Source: CAZPKH01 sp964407165 (GTDB taxonomy: Bacteria > Bacteroidota > Bacteroidia > Bacteroidales > Muribaculaceae). Taken from it: a DNA stretch of 62,484 nt. The position numbers and the translations under genes are program-made. Every line of letters begins with the position of its first letter. The first letter of the stretch is position 1. The stretch is from the NCBI GenBank assembly GCA_964407165.1, contig CAYOUJ010000006.1, positions 1 to 62,484 on the forward strand. The letters are read 5' to 3'. Of this stretch, positions 1-9,630 are shown piece by piece. The notes below the pieces were generated by a model that saw only the letters and a list, made by a program, of their open reading frames with translations, made no database searches and was not told the DNA's origin.

Positions 1-54
1 CAGAGCGTCTGCCTTACAAGCAGAGGGTCGGGGGTTCGAATCCCTCAGCGCCCA
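1..54 (+). tRNA. tRNA-Val (anticodon TAC), 3' portion
   Basis: The window opens inside a tRNA. The anticodon arm is seen as TCTGC-CTTACAA-GCAGA, giving anticodon TAC, which reads the valine codon GTA. It is followed by a five-base variable loop, a T arm with the GTTCGAAT-type loop, and the 3' acceptor strand AGCGCCC with discriminator A. The 5' acceptor strand and most of the D arm lie outside the window. CCA does not appear to be encoded. Confidence 0.9.
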
Positions 55-59
55 CACCC

Positions 60-90
60 AAAGGCTACGAACATCACGTTCGTAGCCTTT
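60..90 (+). terminator. Rho-independent terminator of the tRNA
   Basis: A perfect 13-bp stem (AAAGGCTACGAAC with its complement) closes a 5-nt loop and is followed by ATTTTAT. It starts a few bases after the tRNA 3' end. Confidence 0.85.
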
Positions 91-101
91 ATTTTATAGG
101 A

Positions 102-126
102 GCGGGGCGCCGCCCTCGCGCCCCGC
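102..126. repeat. GC-rich 25-bp palindrome, intergenic copy
   Basis: The arms are GCGGGGCGC and GCGCCCCGC around a CGCCCTC loop. This is the cleanest copy of an element that recurs in the window, both between genes and inside coding regions (see findings). Confidence 0.85.
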
Positions 127-137
127 ACCCCCATCCA

Positions 138-174
138 TAAAAAAACTAAAAACTAAAAACTAAAAACTGAAAAC
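138..174. repeat. AAAAACT word array, single arm
   Basis: Several tandem copies of an 8-nt word close to AAAAACTA lie just upstream of the regulator promoter. The same word builds stem-loops at 30640-30740 and 50187-50300; only one arm is present here. Confidence 0.7.
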
Positions 175-181
175 TTTTTGC

Positions 182-189
182 TACCTTTG
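182..189 (+). promoter_or_regulatory. Promoter -7 element (TACCTTTG)
   Basis: It matches the Bacteroidetes consensus TAnnTTTG and sits about 21 nt before the ATG at 211. It rules out the longer in-frame TTG start at 178, which lies upstream of the transcription start. Confidence 0.75.
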
Positions 190-210
190 TATTGCCAACT
201 CATCACTGCC

Positions 211-3078
211 ATGACTAAACGTGCCATTTACTTTATAATCCTCTGCATACTTTCACTGGGCGTCGGCGCCCAACAGCTACCCCTCAACTGGCGCAACACC
301 CCCGCCGGCTGCACCGTCTATTGCCTCTACCGCGACGCCGCGGGGATACAGTGGCTGGGCACTGCCGACGGGCTTATGCTGTTCGACGGCTCCAACGTGT
401 GGCCCGTAGGGCGCAATGTGCTGCAAGAGACGCAGGTTAACTCGATAACCGAGGGAAAGGGCGGGCTGCTTTTGGGAACGAATGACGGGCTGTTTGAGTA
501 TGACTATGCCGACGGGCGGGTGAAGGCAGTCAACACGGAGCTGCGGGAGATACGCGCGCTGCTCCCTGATGGTGACTGCCTTTGGGTCGGCACGTTGCAA
601 GGACTGTGGAAATACGGCCCGGAGGGAAAGGTTTCAGAACGGCTTATTGAGGAGCCGGTATACGCGTTGCTTCGCACTGCCAAAGGGAAGCTGTATGCGG
701 GCACCGTCGGCGGCTTATACGAGTACGCGCCGAAGTCGGGCGTTTGGTCTAAGGTTAAAGCGCCTAACGGTGACCGTCTCTTTGTCAACGCCTTGGTGGA
801 AACCAAATCGGGGCTGCTCGTGGGCACCGAGGGACACCTTTATAAGTATAACAGCGCATGGGAGGAGATACCCGCGCTGACCGGCAACGTCATCAAGAGC
901 CTCGCCGTGGGCATCGACGAAACTATAATAGTCGGCACCGACGACGGGGTGGTGGAACTGGAGCGGGGCGGCGCCCTCGCGCCCCGCCGACACACGCACG
1001 ACACACGGCAGATTTCATCCATCGAGGGAAACGAGATATGGTGCCTCCAATACCGGCCGGAGGAGGGCATCATGGTCGGGCACGAGCGCGGCCTGTCGCA
1101 GGCGTCGCGCACGTCGCCGTTCACCGTCACGCGCCTGAGCGACCTGACGGGCAGCGGCGAGGGACACCAAATTTACACAATCTTGCGCGACCGCCAGGGG
1201 ACGTTGTGGCTCGGTGGCACCAACGGCGTCATCGCCGTGTCCCCCACAGGCACGCAATGGTACAAGCAGGGCACGCTCTCCCACAGCCGTATGCGCGACA
1301 TCCACCAGGATCGCGAGGGCGGCGTATGGCTTGCCACTGACGGCGGCCTCAACTGCTACGACCCGATGACGGGTACGTTCAACACGGTGCACGTCACCGA
1401 CTCGACGGGCCACGTCTGCGACTGGGTGTACTCCATCGTCGAGGACGGCAACTATCTCATTGTCGGCACCTTCCTCGGCGGCATACACATTATCAATAAG
1501 TATGACCGCACGGACGTGCGCAACATCCCCGTCTCCAACAACCTTGTCAAGCAGCTGGCGCTGACGCCTGACGGGACGGTGTGGGCGATACTTTTCCGCG
1601 ACAGGAAAGTGTATTCAGCCGTCGGCCCACCCCAAACCCCTCCCCAAGGGGAGGGGCTTACCCAGTCGGGGGCAACCCCTGAAGCGTTGTGTGTTGACAA
1701 GAAAGGGAATTTGTGGTGTGCATACGAAGGTGGCGTCCGGCGGTCAGGGGGGGCCGACATAAGTTACGCCAGTGGGCTTGATGAGCGGACATTGGCCATG
1801 GCACCCGTCGGCGAGGGCATCTGGGTGTCGACGGCCACCGGCGTGCGGCAGATTACCGCAGACGGCCGAGTGCGCCTGTTGCCCGTGCCACAGAAGTCAT
1901 ACACAGCCATTTATGACGATACCGTAACCGGGCGGGTGCTGTTAGGGTGTCAGGACGAGTTGATAGCCGTCAATCCCGACATCGCCGACATGATGCCGGC
2001 GCGGATAGCCTTCGTGGCGAGCCAGAACCCGGACAGCACGCTCACCATAGTCGACCCCTCCGAAGGACTGCGTCTGCCCAACCACAGCAGCCTCTCGCTG
2101 ATAGTCAGCACTCTCGACTACGGCCCGGAGAGCATACACCGCTATTCCTACAAATTGGCTTCCAACCCCACAGACACCGTCGGCGGGTGGGTGATGCTTC
2201 CGCAAGGGGCCACGCGCATCGACCTGTCGAGCCTGAAGTGGGGCAGCTATTCTCTGCTGATCAAGGCTGTAGGCGCACCATCCACCTTAGCCGTGCCGAT
2301 ACATGTGCGAGCCCCGTGGTATCTGCAATGGTGGGCATGGGTGGTCTACGCAATATTGCTTATAGGTCTGGTAGTGTGGTTATTGTGGCTTTCGCACCGC
2401 CGCAGCGAGCGGAAGTTTCAGGAGGAGGAGCGCCGACAGCAGCTCGAGAGCGCACAGCGCAAGCTCGACTTCATGGCCAACGTATCGGCGGAGCTGAAGG
2501 TGCCGGTGTCGATGATCATGGGGCCTGTGAAACTGCTTCGCGACCGCCTCAAGGACGTCCCAGACCGCCGCACGCTCGACACCGTGCACGCCAACGTGGA
2601 GAAGCTCTCGGAGCTGATACATGAGTTCCTGGAGGTAGACAGCCTCGACGGGGCAGACGAGGCAGCGCTTATGGAGCGGCTCAGCAAGATGCGGCAGGAG
2701 ATCAAGCAGGATCTGAAGATAGGCGTGGCGCCCGAGGAGCCGGAGCAGCTGCCGGAGTCGCTCTCGGAGAAGCAGCTGACAAAGATAGCCAAGACCGTCG
2801 AGGACAACATCGCCGACCCCGACCTGAACGTCAACCTGCTGTGCGAGCTGACGGGCATCCCCTCGAAGCAGCTATACCGCCTGGTCAAGAAATACGTGGG
2901 TGTGGCGCCGTTGGAGTATATCCGCAATGTGCGCCTCGAGCGCGCGGCGACGCTGTTGCGCGGCCACCGGTTCACCGTCTCGGAGGTGTGCTACATGGTG
3001 GGCTTCAAGACGCCGTCATACTTCGCCAAATGTTTCCGCGACCGCTTCGGCGTGGCCCCCGCCCAATACGAGGGTTAG
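211..3078 (+). CDS. Reduced hybrid two-component-type PUL regulator (propeller sensor fused to AraC HTH)
   Basis: Likely activator of the adjacent galactan locus, sensing an oligosaccharide in the periplasm. From the ATG at 211 it has 955 residues: a signal peptide (1-22), Reg_prop-type beta-propeller repeats to about 600, a Y_Y_Y-like domain (615-700), a membrane helix (705-730), a HisKA-like dimerisation segment (745-815) and an AraC HTH (about 855-955). Classical HTCS proteins are about 1300-1400 residues with HisKA, ATPase, receiver and HTH. Here the H-box reads NVSAELKVP, with Ala760 at the phosphoacceptor position, and the ATPase and receiver are absent. Signalling must therefore be phosphorylation-independent, or the protein is degenerate. 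Two palindromic repeats are inserted in frame in propeller loops (residues about 251-259 and 476-482). Confidence 0.85.
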   Translation: MTKRAIYFIILCILSLGVGAQQLPLNWRNTPAGCTVYCLYRDAAGIQWLGTADGLMLFDGSNVWPVGRNVLQETQVNSITEGKGGLLLGTNDGLFEYDYADGRVKAVNTELREIRALLPDGDCLWVGTLQGLWKYGPEGKVSERLIEEPVYALLRTAKGKLYAGTVGGLYEYAPKSGVWSKVKAPNGDRLFVNALVETKSGLLVGTEGHLYKYNSAWEEIPALTGNVIKSLAVGIDETIIVGTDDGVVELERGGALAPRRHTHDTRQISSIEGNEIWCLQYRPEEGIMVGHERGLSQASRTSPFTVTRLSDLTGSGEGHQIYTILRDRQGTLWLGGTNGVIAVSPTGTQWYKQGTLSHSRMRDIHQDREGGVWLATDGGLNCYDPMTGTFNTVHVTDSTGHVCDWVYSIVEDGNYLIVGTFLGGIHIINKYDRTDVRNIPVSNNLVKQLALTPDGTVWAILFRDRKVYSAVGPPQTPPQGEGLTQSGATPEALCVDKKGNLWCAYEGGVRRSGGADISYASGLDERTLAMAPVGEGIWVSTATGVRQITADGRVRLLPVPQKSYTAIYDDTVTGRVLLGCQDELIAVNPDIADMMPARIAFVASQNPDSTLTIVDPSEGLRLPNHSSLSLIVSTLDYGPESIHRYSYKLASNPTDTVGGWVMLPQGATRIDLSSLKWGSYSLLIKAVGAPSTLAVPIHVRAPWYLQWWAWVVYAILLIGLVVWLLWLSHRRSERKFQEEERRQQLESAQRKLDFMANVSAELKVPVSMIMGPVKLLRDRLKDVPDRRTLDTVHANVEKLSELIHEFLEVDSLDGADEAALMERLSKMRQEIKQDLKIGVAPEEPEQLPESLSEKQLTKIAKTVEDNIADPDLNVNLLCELTGIPSKQLYRLVKKYVGVAPLEYIRNVRLERAATLLRGHRFTVSEVCYMVGFKTPSYFAKCFRDRFGVAPAQYEG
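963..987. repeat. GC-rich palindrome inside the regulator gene
   Basis: An in-frame copy of the element at 102-126, translated as RGGALAPR within a beta-propeller loop. The reading frame stays open through it. Confidence 0.85.
1637..1656. repeat. CCCCTCCCC/GGGGAGGGG palindrome inside the regulator gene
   Basis: Two 9-nt complementary arms flank AA; the stretch is translated as part of PPQTPPQGEGLTQSG, a Pro/Gln/Gly-rich break in the propeller. It is a different palindrome class from the GCGGGGCGC element. Confidence 0.75.
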
Positions 3079-3079
3079 C

Positions 3080-3144
3080 TCTTTAGCCGATTACGCGATT
3101 ACCCGATTAAATATCTAATCGGATAATCGGGTAATGGGCTAAAG
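3080..3144. terminator. Stem-loop of GATTAC/CCGATTA words after the regulator
   Basis: Imperfect arms of about 29 nt (from CTTTAGCCGATTACG to ATCGGGTAATGGGCTAAAG) begin just after the stop codon. The same word family forms perfect stems at 24646-24686 and 29402-29472. It probably separates regulator transcription from susC. Confidence 0.65.
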
Positions 3145-3230
3145 GCCTAATTGCCGTGTCAAATCGGACTTTTGTCCGGTCTGTTGCCGCCTTTGTCCGA
3201 AATTATGCCATCCTGATTTCATTACATTTA

Positions 3231-3238
3231 TATCTTTG
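3231..3238 (+). promoter_or_regulatory. Promoter -7 element (TATCTTTG) of the galactan operon
   Basis: A TAnnTTTG match 49 nt before the susC ATG at 3287. It excludes the in-frame TTG at 3236, which overlaps the element. The upstream GGACTTTTGTCC / CTTTGTCC repeats (3165-3199) may be a regulator site; that part is inference. Confidence 0.7.
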
Positions 3239-3286
3239 CAGCACGAAAATCAAACTAATAACATCACTAATACCAAACCAACCCTA

Positions 3287-6241
3287 ATGAACCTTACATC
3301 TCCCCTACGCCTGCTGCTCGCCGGTGTGCTGCTGCTCGTCAGCGCGGCAGCGTTCGGCCAGGCACGCACAGTGCAAGGCAATGTCAGCGACCCTGACGGC
3401 GAGCCCCTCATCGGCGCCGCAGTCAAAGTCGTCGGCACCTCCGTGGGCGTGGCCACCGACCTCGACGGCAATTTCACGCTGAAAGTCGGCGCCGACGCCA
3501 CGCAGCTTGTCATCACTTACGTCGGCTACACCAGCCGGACGGTAAGCATCCCCTCAACGGGCTCCATCAACGTGGTGCTCCAGCCCGACAACCAAGTGCT
3601 CGACGAAGTGGTGGTCATCGGCTACGGCACCCGCAAGAAGGATGACCTCACCGGCTCCGTCAGCTCCGTCGGCGCCAAAGACTTCAACCAGGGCGTCATC
3701 TCCTCGGCCGAGGAGCTTATCAACGGCAAGATAGCCGGTGTGCAGATCACCACCGCCGGCGGCTCGCCAAACTCGGCAAGCACTATTCGTATCCGCGGCG
3801 GCGCATCTCTGAACGCCTCCAATGACCCTCTGATAGTGCTCGACGGCGTGCCCATGGAGGTGGGCGCGGGCATCACCGGCTCCGGCAACTTCCTGTCGAT
3901 GATCAACCCCAACGACATCGAGTCGATGACCATCCTCAAGGACGCCTCCTCGACGGCCATCTACGGCTCCCGCGCCTCCAACGGCGTCATCATCATCACC
4001 ACCAAGAAGGGCGGCGGCGACCGCATAAAGGTATCGTTCCAGACCACCAACTCGCTCAGCAACGCCACGGGCGGCCATGACATGCTCTCGACCGAGCAGC
4101 TGCGCCGCGAGGTATTGGCCACGGGCAACGAGAGCTACATCTCTGCCCTAGGCACCGCCGACACCGACTGGAACGACGTCATCTTCCGCACCGCCTTCTC
4201 TACGGACAACAACCTGTCGGTGGCCGGCCGCATCGCTCACTTCCTCCCCTTCCGCGTGGCCCTCGGCGCCACCTACGAGGAGGGCATACTCAAGCGTGAC
4301 AACGTCAGTCGCTACACCGCCAACCTCAATCTGACCCCGTCGTTCTTCCAGGACCATCTGCGCGTCAACGTCAGCGGCAAGGGCAGCTATTCGCGCAACC
4401 GCTTCTCAAACACGGGCGCCATCTGGAACGCGCTGGCCTACGACCCCACGCAGCCCGTCTATGCAACTCCCGCAGAATCAGGACTCCAAACCATATATCA
4501 CGAAATCATCGACGCCAACGGCTATCCCGGCCAGGGCGCCCTGGCCAACCCGCTTGGCATGATTGAAAATCCCGACAACACGGCCGATGTCTACCGCCTG
4601 ATTGGCAACATCGACCTCGACTACCGCCTGCACTGGCTGCCCGACCTTCGCCTGCACGTCACGGGGGGCCTCGACTGGGCCAAAGGCTCGTCAGACTACT
4701 ATCTGCCGCTGCAGAGTTTCGAGGGATACCGCGCCAGCGGCTCGCAGAACCACCAGGGCCCGCAGCGCAACCTCAACCAGCTGCTGACCATATACGCCAA
4801 CTATAACCGCGACTTCGCCGAGATCCGCTCGGCTCTCGACGTCACCTTCGGCTACGACTACCAGTATTGGAAGAGCCGCTGCCCGGCGTACGACACCCTC
4901 AACGCTGACGGCGAGTATGTCAGCACCACAGCAGCCTGGGACGAGCGCCACTCGCTCATCTCTTACTACGGCCGACTGAACTATACCTTCATGGACCGCT
5001 ACCTGCTGACGGCCACGATGCGCCGCGACGGCTCGTCGCGCTTCTCCAAGGACAACCGCTGGGGCACCTTCCCCTCCGTCGCCCTGGCCTGGCGCGTGAG
5101 CCGTGAAGGGTTCTTCGAGCCAATCACCACCGTCATCAGCGAGCTGAAGGTGCGCGCCTCCTACGGCGTCACCGGCCAGCAGGACGGCATCGCAAACTAC
5201 TCTTACATACCCAACTACACCACGTCGCAGTCGGGCGCTTCCTACTGGTTAAACGGCGTGTGGTATCCCATCGTGCGGCCGGAGGCCTACAACGCCGACC
5301 TCAAGTGGGAGACGACGCGCTCGTGGAACTTCGGCGTCGACCTCGGGTTCCTCAACAACCGACTGAGCGGCAGCTTCGACTTCTACACGCGCCGCACCAA
5401 GGACCTGCTGGCCACAGTGCCCGTGCCTGCCGGCATCAACTTTGCCAAGGAGATGCTCACCAACGTGGGCAACGTCAGCTCGAAGGGCGTGGAGATAGCC
5501 ATCAACGCCAACATCATCGACACCAAGGACTGGACATGGACTGCCACGTTCAACGCCACCTGGCTTGAGAACAAGATCACCAATCTCTCGCTGGCCGGCG
5601 CAACCGACGCCACAACCACCTATATCGGCTATGCCGAGTCCTCCCCTATCATGGTCTACAAGAGCGGCTACGCACCTCACACCTTCTGGCTCTACAAGCA
5701 GCTCTACGCCGAGGACGGCACCCCCATCGAGGGGATGTATGCCGACCTCAACGGCGACGGCAAGATCGACTCCAACGACAAGTATTACTGCCACAACGCC
5801 CACCCCGACTGGATCTTCGGTTTCTCGACCTCCCTGCGGTGGAAGAAGTGGACGCTCTCCACGTCGCTGCGCGCGCAAGTCGGCAACTACCTCTACGACC
5901 AGATTTCGGCCAACCTCGGCGCTGCCGAGAGCTTCTCATGGTGCACTGGCCAGGTCAACAATCTCGCCGCCAGCTACCTGGAGACGCACTTCACCAAGAA
6001 GCAGTATGAGAGCGACTACTATCTGCAGAACGCCTCGTTCCTGAAGATGGACAACATCCAACTGTCGTACGACTTCGGCCGCGTGGGCTTCCTCGAGGGC
6101 CTGCACGTCTCGGCGATGGTGCAGAACGTGTTCACCATCACCAAGTACAAGGGCATCGACCCCGAAAGCGACTGGGGCATCCAGAGCAGCGCCTATCCGC
6201 GCCCGCGCACCTATTCGCTCACCATCGGCCTCAACTTCTAA
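3287..6241 (+). CDS. SusC-family TonB-dependent outer-membrane transporter
   Basis: Imports oligosaccharides, here probably beta-1,4-galacto-oligosaccharides, across the outer membrane with its SusD partner. The 984 residues comprise a signal peptide (1-25), a carboxypeptidase-regulatory-like domain (about 27-110), then DEVVVIGYGTRKKDDLTGSV, the hallmark linker of the family, a plug domain, and a beta-barrel ending in an aromatic-containing strand (SLTIGLNF). It is first in an operon with susD (13-nt gap). The start was set by the signal peptide and by the promoter at 3231. Confidence 0.95.
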   Translation: MNLTSPLRLLLAGVLLLVSAAAFGQARTVQGNVSDPDGEPLIGAAVKVVGTSVGVATDLDGNFTLKVGADATQLVITYVGYTSRTVSIPSTGSINVVLQPDNQVLDEVVVIGYGTRKKDDLTGSVSSVGAKDFNQGVISSAEELINGKIAGVQITTAGGSPNSASTIRIRGGASLNASNDPLIVLDGVPMEVGAGITGSGNFLSMINPNDIESMTILKDASSTAIYGSRASNGVIIITTKKGGGDRIKVSFQTTNSLSNATGGHDMLSTEQLRREVLATGNESYISALGTADTDWNDVIFRTAFSTDNNLSVAGRIAHFLPFRVALGATYEEGILKRDNVSRYTANLNLTPSFFQDHLRVNVSGKGSYSRNRFSNTGAIWNALAYDPTQPVYATPAESGLQTIYHEIIDANGYPGQGALANPLGMIENPDNTADVYRLIGNIDLDYRLHWLPDLRLHVTGGLDWAKGSSDYYLPLQSFEGYRASGSQNHQGPQRNLNQLLTIYANYNRDFAEIRSALDVTFGYDYQYWKSRCPAYDTLNADGEYVSTTAAWDERHSLISYYGRLNYTFMDRYLLTATMRRDGSSRFSKDNRWGTFPSVALAWRVSREGFFEPITTVISELKVRASYGVTGQQDGIANYSYIPNYTTSQSGASYWLNGVWYPIVRPEAYNADLKWETTRSWNFGVDLGFLNNRLSGSFDFYTRRTKDLLATVPVPAGINFAKEMLTNVGNVSSKGVEIAINANIIDTKDWTWTATFNATWLENKITNLSLAGATDATTTYIGYAESSPIMVYKSGYAPHTFWLYKQLYAEDGTPIEGMYADLNGDGKIDSNDKYYCHNAHPDWIFGFSTSLRWKKWTLSTSLRAQVGNYLYDQISANLGAAESFSWCTGQVNNLAASYLETHFTKKQYESDYYLQNASFLKMDNIQLSYDFGRVGFLEGLHVSAMVQNVFTITKYKGIDPESDWGIQSSAYPRPRTYSLTIGLNF

Positions 6242-6254
6242 TGCTTAATCCACA

Positions 6255-7844
6255 ATGACCGTCATGAAACTCAATATATTCAGACTGCTGGGGACTCTGT
6301 TGCTCGCTGCCTCCGTGACTCTGTTACCCGCATGCACTGACGACCTCGACCAGAAGCCCCACGTGGGCACCACCTCCGACGACGTCTACTCCACTGTCGA
6401 CGGATACCGCTCGATGCTCGCCAAGATCTACGCCTCCTACGTGCTCATCGGCCAGGAGAAAGCCGGCAACGCCGACCTGTCTTCATACGCCGGCCAGGAC
6501 CTGATGCGCTCATACTTCAACCTGCAGGAGGGCACCACCGACGAGGCCGCCTTCCGCTGGCTCTCCGGCGACAATCTCTGGGACCTGGCCCTGATGAGCT
6601 GGGACGCCAACGACCCGCAGGTGAGCGATACGTACTATCGCCTCTACTATAACATCGCGCTGGCCAACGAGTTCCTGCGCTACTGCACCGACGGCAAGAT
6701 CGGCGGCTTCAGCGCCGACGACCAGGCGGACATCCGCACCTACGCCGCCGAGGCACGTTTCATGCGCGCTCTCAGCTATTATATAGTGCTCGATCTGTTC
6801 CGCCAGGGCCCGTACGTCGACGAAAACACCCCGACCTCAGGCTATACCCCCGAGGCGATGGACGCCACGGCCATGATCAGCCTCATCGAGAGCGAGATCA
6901 ACGACATCCTGCCGACGCTGCTCGACAATCCTCCCTACGCCCGCGCCGGCAAGGGAGCAGCATACATGCTGCTTGCGCGCATGTACCTCAACTGCGAGGT
7001 TTACAACGGCACCAACCGCTACACAGACTGCATCGACGCCTGCCGCAAGGTGATGGCCTTGGGATATACGCTCGAGCCGGAGTACACGAAGATCTTCAAC
7101 GCCGACAACAACCTTCGCACCAACGAGATAATCTTTGCCTTCGCCATCGACGCCACCGAGGCCTCGACCTGGGGCGCCTCCACATACCTCATCTGCGGCA
7201 GCGTTGGCTCTGACAACTCGCAGACGGCCGCCGACTACGGCATTTCGACAGGCTGGGGCAACTTCCGCTGCCACGGGCAATTCTACAACCTCTTCACCAG
7301 CGACGCCGACGGCCGCAAGCTTTTCTGGACCGACGGCCAGGAGCAGTATATCACCAACTCGCTCGAGGATGCCACCCAGGGCTACCATCCCTGCAAGTGG
7401 ACCAACCTGACCGATGCCGGCGAGGCTGCCTCCAACTCCGCTTCAGACGGCTGCTCGACCGACGTGCCCTTCTTCCGCCTCGCCGACGTCTACCTGATGG
7501 CAGCAGAGGCCACCCTTCGCGGCGGCTCCGGTATGACCGCGTCGGAGGCACTCGACCTGGTGAACGCCCTGCGTGAGCGAGCATACGGCAACACCTCGGG
7601 CAACATAAACACCGACGACCTCACACTCGACTTCATCCTCGACGAGCGCGGTCGTGAGCTTTACCTCGAGTATGTCCGTCGCACCGATCTGGTGCGCTTC
7701 GATCGCTACACCACCTCCAAGTATTTGTGGAATTGGAAGGGCGGCGTCTCCGCCGGCCGTGCCGTGGACTCGCGCTACAACATCTTCCCCATCCCCGCAG
7801 CCGAGATTTCGGCCAACCCCAACCTCTCCAACCCCAACTACTAA
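6255..7844 (+). CDS. SusD-family surface glycan-binding lipoprotein
   Basis: Binds glycan at the cell surface and caps the SusC barrel. The 529-residue protein starts with a lipoprotein signal whose lipobox LLPAC places the lipidated Cys near residue 27. It keeps RagB/SusD features: TPR-like helices, YYNIALANEFLRY, AEARFMRALSYYIVLDLF, and the C-terminal FILDERGRELYLEYVRRTDLVR signature. An alternative ATG lies three codons in, at 6264. It follows susC in the same operon. Its stop codon is the first base triplet of a TGCACAATGC repeat array. Confidence 0.95.
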   Translation: MTVMKLNIFRLLGTLLLAASVTLLPACTDDLDQKPHVGTTSDDVYSTVDGYRSMLAKIYASYVLIGQEKAGNADLSSYAGQDLMRSYFNLQEGTTDEAAFRWLSGDNLWDLALMSWDANDPQVSDTYYRLYYNIALANEFLRYCTDGKIGGFSADDQADIRTYAAEARFMRALSYYIVLDLFRQGPYVDENTPTSGYTPEAMDATAMISLIESEINDILPTLLDNPPYARAGKGAAYMLLARMYLNCEVYNGTNRYTDCIDACRKVMALGYTLEPEYTKIFNADNNLRTNEIIFAFAIDATEASTWGASTYLICGSVGSDNSQTAADYGISTGWGNFRCHGQFYNLFTSDADGRKLFWTDGQEQYITNSLEDATQGYHPCKWTNLTDAGEAASNSASDGCSTDVPFFRLADVYLMAAEATLRGGSGMTASEALDLVNALRERAYGNTSGNINTDDLTLDFILDERGRELYLEYVRRTDLVRFDRYTTSKYLWNWKGGVSAGRAVDSRYNIFPIPAAEISANPNLSNPNY

Positions 7845-7868
7845 TGCACAATGCACAATGCATAATGC
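7842..7868. repeat. ATGCACAATGCATA word array after susD
   Basis: About three copies of the word ATGCACA/ATGCATA begin on the susD stop codon (TAATGCACAATGC). Only one arm is present; a TTTTCAATTGAAAA palindrome follows. Confidence 0.8.
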
Positions 7869-7887
7869 ACTATTTTCAATTGAAAAG

Positions 7888-9615
7888 ATGAAAACGTCAA
7901 TCAAACATATAGCAACCTCTCTGTCACTCTGTTGCTCTTTAACTCTGTTACTTGCATGCAGCAGCGACATCGACAAGGTGTTTGTCATCCCCGGCGACGA
8001 CGTGAACCTCGGGGGCGCCACCCGTGACATCGTGCTCGACCCCGACCACCCCACAGCGCTGGCTCTGACCGTCTACTGGGACGACAACGGCACCATCGCC
8101 ACCTCCGACCCCAACCTCCAGGCGCCAAAAAATCCCTACACCAACTACGTGGAGATGTCTGCCTCTGAAGACTTCACAAACTCCGTGGAGTTTGTAGCCG
8201 ACGAAGGTGTCTACTGGCGTCAGTTCACCCACAGCGAGCTCAACACTGCCGCCCAGAGCATGGGTCTGCCGGGCAACGTGGCCTCACCGATGTACATCCG
8301 CGTCAAGAGCGTGCTGGGCGAGAACGTAACGCCCTCATACAGCAATGTGCTGACCGTCAACGTCACCCCCTACGTGATAGACATGACCATCGGCTACGTG
8401 CTCAACGCCGACAAGGAGGAGACAGGCGCCACGCTCTACAGCCAGACGGAAAACGGCGTGTACACCGGCTTCCTCGGTGCCTCCGCCTGGTATAATTGGT
8501 GGCTGCTCGAGGGCAACAACACCTGCTGGGGCAACTACGGCGAGGACGGCCACGTCTTCGAGGCTTCCTCCGAATCCTCTGCTTGGAACTTCTGGTTCCC
8601 CGGACAGAGCGGCTGCTACTATACCATAGTCGATACAAAGCAGGCCTGGTGGAGCGCACTGCTCATCCCTGCCCTCACCGTCAGCGGTGACATCAGCGGC
8701 GAGATGACCTACGACCGCACCTCCAACTGCTGGAGCTTGACCTTCGACAACGCCTCCGCTGGCGTCAAGACGGTCACCATCTGCGGCACCGGCCTGCAGT
8801 ATAACACCACGACGGGCACCGACGATGCCTCCTCCATCAGCACAACTGTCGGCTTCTCCGGCACGTCAGACGCCCTGCAGTTCACACCCGGCAATGTCAC
8901 CGTCAACGCCGAGGCCACGGGCGAGTGCACGCTGCGCCTGGACCTTAGCGACCCGAAGGCGTGGACGCTGACCGTGGAGAGCGGTAGCGGTCCGGCACCC
9001 GTGACCGTGCCCACCAAGCTCTATGTGCTTGGTATCGATGACGGCAACACCGGCGTGAGCGGCTGGAACTTCAACAGCTACATCACCCTCGGTGGCAACG
9101 ACGAGACGGCCAAGCAATACGGCGGCCTGCTCGACATCAACTCGGCCTGGGGCCTGCAATTCGCAATCGAGAAGGACAACTGGAGCGACATCTACACTAT
9201 GGGCGAGGATGGCACCGCATACTCCGGCTCGCTCGTATGGCAGGGCACGACCAACATCACCAAGCCCGATGCGGGCGTCTACATGGTCTTCGCCGACCTG
9301 GTCAAGCTCACTTACAAGCTCACGGCCGTGACTTCTGTAAGCTACACGGGCTTCAACGACAACTGGAGCATGACAGAGATGACGCGCGTGGGCACCACCG
9401 GCTGCGTCTACACCGCACCCGTGACGCTGACTAAGGACACCCCGTGGGGCTTCAAGATCACCATCAACGGCAGCTGGGACGCCGATCTTGTATTCGGCAG
9501 CGCCCAGGGCTCGCTCAAACCCTTCGTCGACGGCACCACCGCCTCGGGCGAGTTCCCCACCGGCTCCTACACCCTCACCGTAGACCTATCAACTTGCACT
9601 TATACCCTTAATTAG
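7888..9615 (+). CDS. SusE/SusF-like surface glycan-binding lipoprotein
   Basis: Third gene of the galactan operon, 575 residues. The start ATG at 7888 gives MKTSIKHIATSLSLCC followed by the lipobox LLLAC; upstream in-frame codons run through susD and a repeat and are rejected. A SusE-type N-terminal Ig-like domain (residues about 30-150, with a WDDNGTIAT-like strand) is followed by repeated beta-sandwich modules whose two C-terminal copies share a Y-V-L/G-x-W-N layout (SGWNFNSY, NDNWSMTEM), as in SusE/SusF starch-binding modules. The position matches BT4669 of B. thetaiotaomicron. Binding of galactan is inferred from context. Confidence 0.85.
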   Translation: MKTSIKHIATSLSLCCSLTLLLACSSDIDKVFVIPGDDVNLGGATRDIVLDPDHPTALALTVYWDDNGTIATSDPNLQAPKNPYTNYVEMSASEDFTNSVEFVADEGVYWRQFTHSELNTAAQSMGLPGNVASPMYIRVKSVLGENVTPSYSNVLTVNVTPYVIDMTIGYVLNADKEETGATLYSQTENGVYTGFLGASAWYNWWLLEGNNTCWGNYGEDGHVFEASSESSAWNFWFPGQSGCYYTIVDTKQAWWSALLIPALTVSGDISGEMTYDRTSNCWSLTFDNASAGVKTVTICGTGLQYNTTTGTDDASSISTTVGFSGTSDALQFTPGNVTVNAEATGECTLRLDLSDPKAWTLTVESGSGPAPVTVPTKLYVLGIDDGNTGVSGWNFNSYITLGGNDETAKQYGGLLDINSAWGLQFAIEKDNWSDIYTMGEDGTAYSGSLVWQGTTNITKPDAGVYMVFADLVKLTYKLTAVTSVSYTGFNDNWSMTEMTRVGTTGCVYTAPVTLTKDTPWGFKITINGSWDADLVFGSAQGSLKPFVDGTTASGEFPTGSYTLTVDLSTCTYTLN

Positions 9616-9630
9616 CTAATCCATTAGCGC

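Noticed and set aside
102..126. GC-rich palindrome as an ordinary terminator
   Set aside because: No T-tract follows, and identical copies occur inside coding regions, so termination cannot be its main role.
178..210. TTG start 11 codons upstream of the regulator ATG
   Set aside because: It overlaps the -7 promoter element at 182-189, so it would not be transcribed.
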